The notes beneath the pieces were generated by a model, which saw only the letters and a program-made list of their open reading frames with translations, searched no databases and was not told where the DNA came from. Source: Streptomyces sp. NK08204 (GTDB lineage Bacteria; Actinomycetota; Actinomycetes; Streptomycetales; Streptomycetaceae). Taken from it: 64,000 nucleotides of DNA. The position numbers were made by a program, and so were the translations under genes. The first letter of the stretch is position 1; the number at the start of each line of letters is the position of its first letter. The stretch spans positions 153,660 to 217,659 of the forward strand of contig NZ_JAINVF010000012.1 of assembly GCF_020400585.1 (NCBI RefSeq), read 5' to 3'. This document shows positions 61,867 through 64,000 of this stretch, piece after piece.

Positions 61867-62382
61867 TCACCGCGTGGCCTCGGCCTCGGCCCGGTCGGGG
61901 AGGAGGGCGAGGAGCTGTTTCGTGTGGCCGGGCAGTTCTGCCTCCGCCAGTCCAGTGACGATGTCGCGCAGCGGCATGGGCTGATCGACCATGAGGGTGC
62001 CGTTGGACAGGAGCCGGGCGGGTGCAGGGGTACTGAGCTCGGCATCGCTGAGCGCCGCACTTCCGGCGAGTGCGCACAGGGCGGCTGCCTGGCAGCGTAT
62101 GCGGTCCCGGAGCCCGGCGTTGCCGCCGGCGTGCGCGATGGTTTGCTCGATAGTCCAGGCGTCGAGGGCGATCCGGTTGTCGTACGTCGTGTTGCCCCCC
62201 GCTGCGACACCTGCGACAGCGGCGATGGTGGCAGCGCTGACGAGAGAGACGTGCGCAAGGATCTGGTCGGCGTTCCACTCACCGTCTGGCGGGGCGGGGC
62301 TGGGGTCATCGGCGTTGGCCACGGTGGTGGCGGCGTCGAGCAGTGCCCGGTAGGCGTCCTGGAGTGGGGCCGCGTCCAGCAT
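61867..62382 (-). CDS. DinB/mycothiol-dependent maleylpyruvate isomerase-like protein
   Basis: A 171-residue helical protein. Its N-terminal helix pair and WNADQILAHVSLVSAATIAAV segment resemble the four-helix DinB/MDMPI fold, where a His in such a helix binds metal. Further helices (QTIAHAGGNAGLRDRIRCQAAALC) support the fold. The enzyme class includes thiol-transferases using mycothiol, common in actinomycetes, but activity is not established here. It lies 65 bp downstream of the ArsR-SRPBCC gene on the same strand and could be cotranscribed. Confidence 0.7.
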   Translation of the reverse strand: MLDAAPLQDAYRALLDAATTVANADDPSPAPPDGEWNADQILAHVSLVSAATIAAVAGVAAGGNTTYDNRIALDAWTIEQTIAHAGGNAGLRDRIRCQAAALCALAGSAALSDAELSTPAPARLLSNGTLMVDQPMPLRDIVTGLAEAELPGHTKQLLALLPDRAEAEATR

Positions 62383-62447
62383 GTCGTGTACCTCTCTATG
62401 CGGGCGTCATACGGAAACGGAATGGACAAGGGGCGGAGAGGCGCGGC

Positions 62448-63266
62448 TCAGCTGTGGGCACGGTTCATCTCCCAGGGCGCCTGCGGCAGGACCTCGCCGG
62501 TCTCCAGCATCGACTTGAGGTTCGCCAGCACGGCCGGCCAGCCGGCCGAGATGCCGCCCAGCATCTCCTGGTTGGGGAGGTTCTCGTGGGTCACGGTGAG
62601 GCGAACGATGTCCTGATGCGGTTCGACGAGGAAGGTGACGACCGACGGCTCTCGCGGCGATTCGGCATCGGGGACGTCATCAAAGGTGATGACCAGCCGG
62701 GTCGGGGGCTCGGCCTCCAGGACACGGCCCACCACGTCGATCTTGCCTGAGCCGTCGGCTCGCCGGTGTTCCCAGGCCGAACCCGGCTGCCAGTCGGAGA
62801 CGTTGGCGTGTCCCCAGTAGCGCGCCGTCAGGTCGGCGTCGGTCAGGGCCTGCCACACCCGCTCCGCACTGGCGCGGATGTAGGTGACGTATACGTAATC
62901 CGGCACCGGTGTGGGTGCGTCGGTCATGGTGTACTCCTCTGCCTGGTGCTTGATGGCGCTGATCGCTTGCAGGCGGGGCTTGTCGAAGCCGGAGATCCAG
63001 CGCTCCTCGATCTCATGGATCGGGGCCGGGTTGAGGTAGTGCAGCCGCTCCCGGCCCCGCCGAACCACGGTGACGAGGTTGGCCCGCACGAGCATGTCCA
63101 GGTGCTGCGTCGCCGACTGGCGCGTCATCTCAAGGCGTTCGCACAGTTCGCGCAGTGTCTGCCCGTTGTGCTCGCGTAGCCGGTCAAGCAGGAGCCGCCG
63201 GGTGGGATCGGCAAGCGCCTTGAACACCAAGTCCATCGCTGTTGCTTCGAGGCTCACGTTCGACAT
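62448..63266 (-). CDS. ArsR-family regulator fused to an SRPBCC (AHSA1-like) domain
   Basis: A 272-residue fusion. Residues about 11-95 are a winged-helix ArsR domain (FKALADPTRRLLLDRLREH, LCERLEMTRQSATQHLDMLVRANLVTVVRRGRERLHYLN). Residues about 120-265 are an AHSA1/START-type pocket domain (VYVTYIRASAERVWQALTDADLTARYWG, ending EMLGGISAGWPAVLANLKSMLE). In many genomes these are two adjacent genes; here they are one chain joined near EEYTMTDAP. The pocket may sense a hydrophobic ligand and control DNA binding. ATG 63266 or 63236 could start it. Confidence 0.88.
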   Translation of the reverse strand: MSNVSLEATAMDLVFKALADPTRRLLLDRLREHNGQTLRELCERLEMTRQSATQHLDMLVRANLVTVVRRGRERLHYLNPAPIHEIEERWISGFDKPRLQAISAIKHQAEEYTMTDAPTPVPDYVYVTYIRASAERVWQALTDADLTARYWGHANVSDWQPGSAWEHRRADGSGKIDVVGRVLEAEPPTRLVITFDDVPDAESPREPSVVTFLVEPHQDIVRLTVTHENLPNQEMLGGISAGWPAVLANLKSMLETGEVLPQAPWEMNRAHS

Positions 63267-63269
63267 TAT

Positions 63270-63285
63270 GCAGGCGTTCGCCTGC
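63270..63285 (-). promoter_or_regulatory. Perfect inverted repeat, likely operator of the ArsR-SRPBCC gene
   Basis: GCAGGCG-tt-CGCCTGC is a perfect 7+7 palindrome four bases upstream of the ATG at 63266. Its position would block transcription or initiation, as in ArsR autoregulation. If the real start is 63236, it would overlap the promoter. Confidence 0.6.
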
Positions 63286-63674
63286 CTATCGTCAAGGACG
63301 AGGCCAGCCGTGCGAGCTGAGCGCAGCGATGTGCACCGACCTCCAGGGCCGCCCCAGCACGCCTGTCCTGCTCGATGCCCCTACGTCACACTGACAAGCC
63401 GAAGTCGGTGAGCGCGATGTTTGACGGCCCCCACCGGGGAAGAGCGGCACTCACAGCTGAGCCTCATGAGACCTCCATCCGGACCGGTGGTCGGTGGCTG
63501 ACGGCGCCCCTCTTCCCGATGCCGCGCTGTCACAGCATTCGCTACTGACTTGGCCTGAACTGACCGACGAGTCGGCGTTTGCCGGGCGGCGGCGTCGGCC
63601 TCGGCAGGGCCGTTGTCGAGGCCGATACCAGGCCGCGGACCAAGTCGCCGCCAAGTCCACGTTCATACGGTGGC

Positions 63675-63701
63675 GATGGTGTCAATGGTGTCGATGGTGT
63701 C
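63675..63701. repeat. Triple 9-bp direct repeat upstream of the monooxygenase gene
   Basis: Three adjacent copies of (g/a)ATGGTGTC lie 53-80 bases before the monooxygenase ATG. On the minus strand they read GACACCAT. They may be a regulator-binding array. The rest of 63286-63754 holds no gene I can support. Confidence 0.5.
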
Positions 63702-63754
63702 AAGCCGTCGTCCGGACACAGCATGAGTAATTCAACGCCTGGGGGAGGCGGAAA

Positions 63755-64000
63755 ATGAAAGACATGACCAAGGCGCCTGTGCTCATAGCCGGCGCCGGGA
63801 TCGGCGGGCTCACAGCGGCGCTGAGCCTGCACGCCGCGGGTATCGACGCGGTCGTACTGGAGAGCGCCCGCGATATCCGGCCGCTCGGCGTCGGGATGAA
63901 CCTCCTTCCGCACGGGGTCCGGGAGCTGACCGAACTCGGCCTCGGCGACGACCTCGCCGCCCTCGGAGTGGCCACGGCCGAGCACGTCTTCTGTGACAGT
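63755..64000 (+). CDS. FAD-dependent monooxygenase, N-terminal part (cut by window edge)
   Basis: The first 82 codons of a class A flavoprotein hydroxylase (PHBH/salicylate-hydroxylase type). ATG 63755 has GGGGGAGG upstream. The FAD dinucleotide fold is clear: VLIAGAGIGGLTAALSLHAAG (GxGxxG), then the acidic end of strand 2 in VVLES. GVGMNLLPHGVRELTELGLGDDL is the typical next block. The substrate-binding half lies outside the window, so the reaction is unknown. Upstream direct repeats may belong to its control. Confidence 0.88.
   Translation, partial: MKDMTKAPVLIAGAGIGGLTAALSLHAAGIDAVVLESARDIRPLGVGMNLLPHGVRELTELGLGDDLAALGVATAEHVFCDS

Overview
The window reads as a piece of a Streptomyces chromosome. 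Coding sequence is very GC-rich with strong third-position G/C bias, GTG and TTG starts are common, and there are many secreted proteins, ECF sigma factors, Uma2-family genes and FG-GAP proteins. Gene content and order (a D,D-carboxypeptidase, then sdhCDAB, an OHCU decarboxylase, a GH20 enzyme, ECF sigmas, an acyl-CoA mutase and a nonulosonate wall-polymer cluster) resemble what I recall of the SCO4847-SCO4882 part of S. coelicolor. This is recollection, not a search.

Layout. 1-4671: a D,D-carboxypeptidase cut by the window edge, a small membrane protein, an orphan oligopeptide-type solute-binding protein, a wrecked Uma2 gene, and a VOC/TetR gene pair. 4774-16446: two large divergent surface proteins. 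One is a DNRLRE/FG-GAP protein. The other is a 2,436-residue RHS polymorphic toxin ending in a Hint self-processing domain and an HNH nuclease, followed by a likely immunity gene. 16502-18954: an Uma2 remnant, an FG-GAP protein and an intact Uma2 gene. 19108-22511: the succinate dehydrogenase operon. 22704-34337: purine catabolism (OHCU decarboxylase), a GH20 hexosaminidase, a PGRP amidase with FG-GAP repeats, membrane and lipoproteins, and a pair of small paralogues. 34543-39165: three ECF sigma genes, one of the ECF41 type and two paralogues, of which only the second keeps a complete coupled membrane partner. 39416-46380: an L,D-transpeptidase, an acyl-CoA mutase large subunit, a LysE-type exporter, a serine protease, a ricin-type lectin and two AraC regulators.

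46575-56716 is the most coherent pathway: a nonulosonic (sialic/Kdn-type) acid cell-wall polymer cluster. It holds a GT2 plus polysialyltransferase-like pair, a mirror-image second copy of the same pair, a DUF6716-like glycosyltransferase, a CMP-nonulosonate synthetase fused to a HAD phosphatase, a NeuB-type synthase and a further transferase-like protein carrying a Ser/Pro repeat insert. NeuB would make the 9-phosphate acid, the fused enzyme would dephosphorylate and CMP-activate it, and the transferases would polymerise it.

56840-61620 is a cassette of a small helical (ESX-like) protein, a DUF1023 alpha/beta hydrolase and a lipoprotein family with one full copy, one shortened copy and one decayed fragment. 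The right end holds a DinB-like protein, an ArsR-SRPBCC fusion with a perfect inverted repeat at its promoter, and the start of an FAD monooxygenase. I saw no tRNA, rRNA, CRISPR array or intact insertion sequence.
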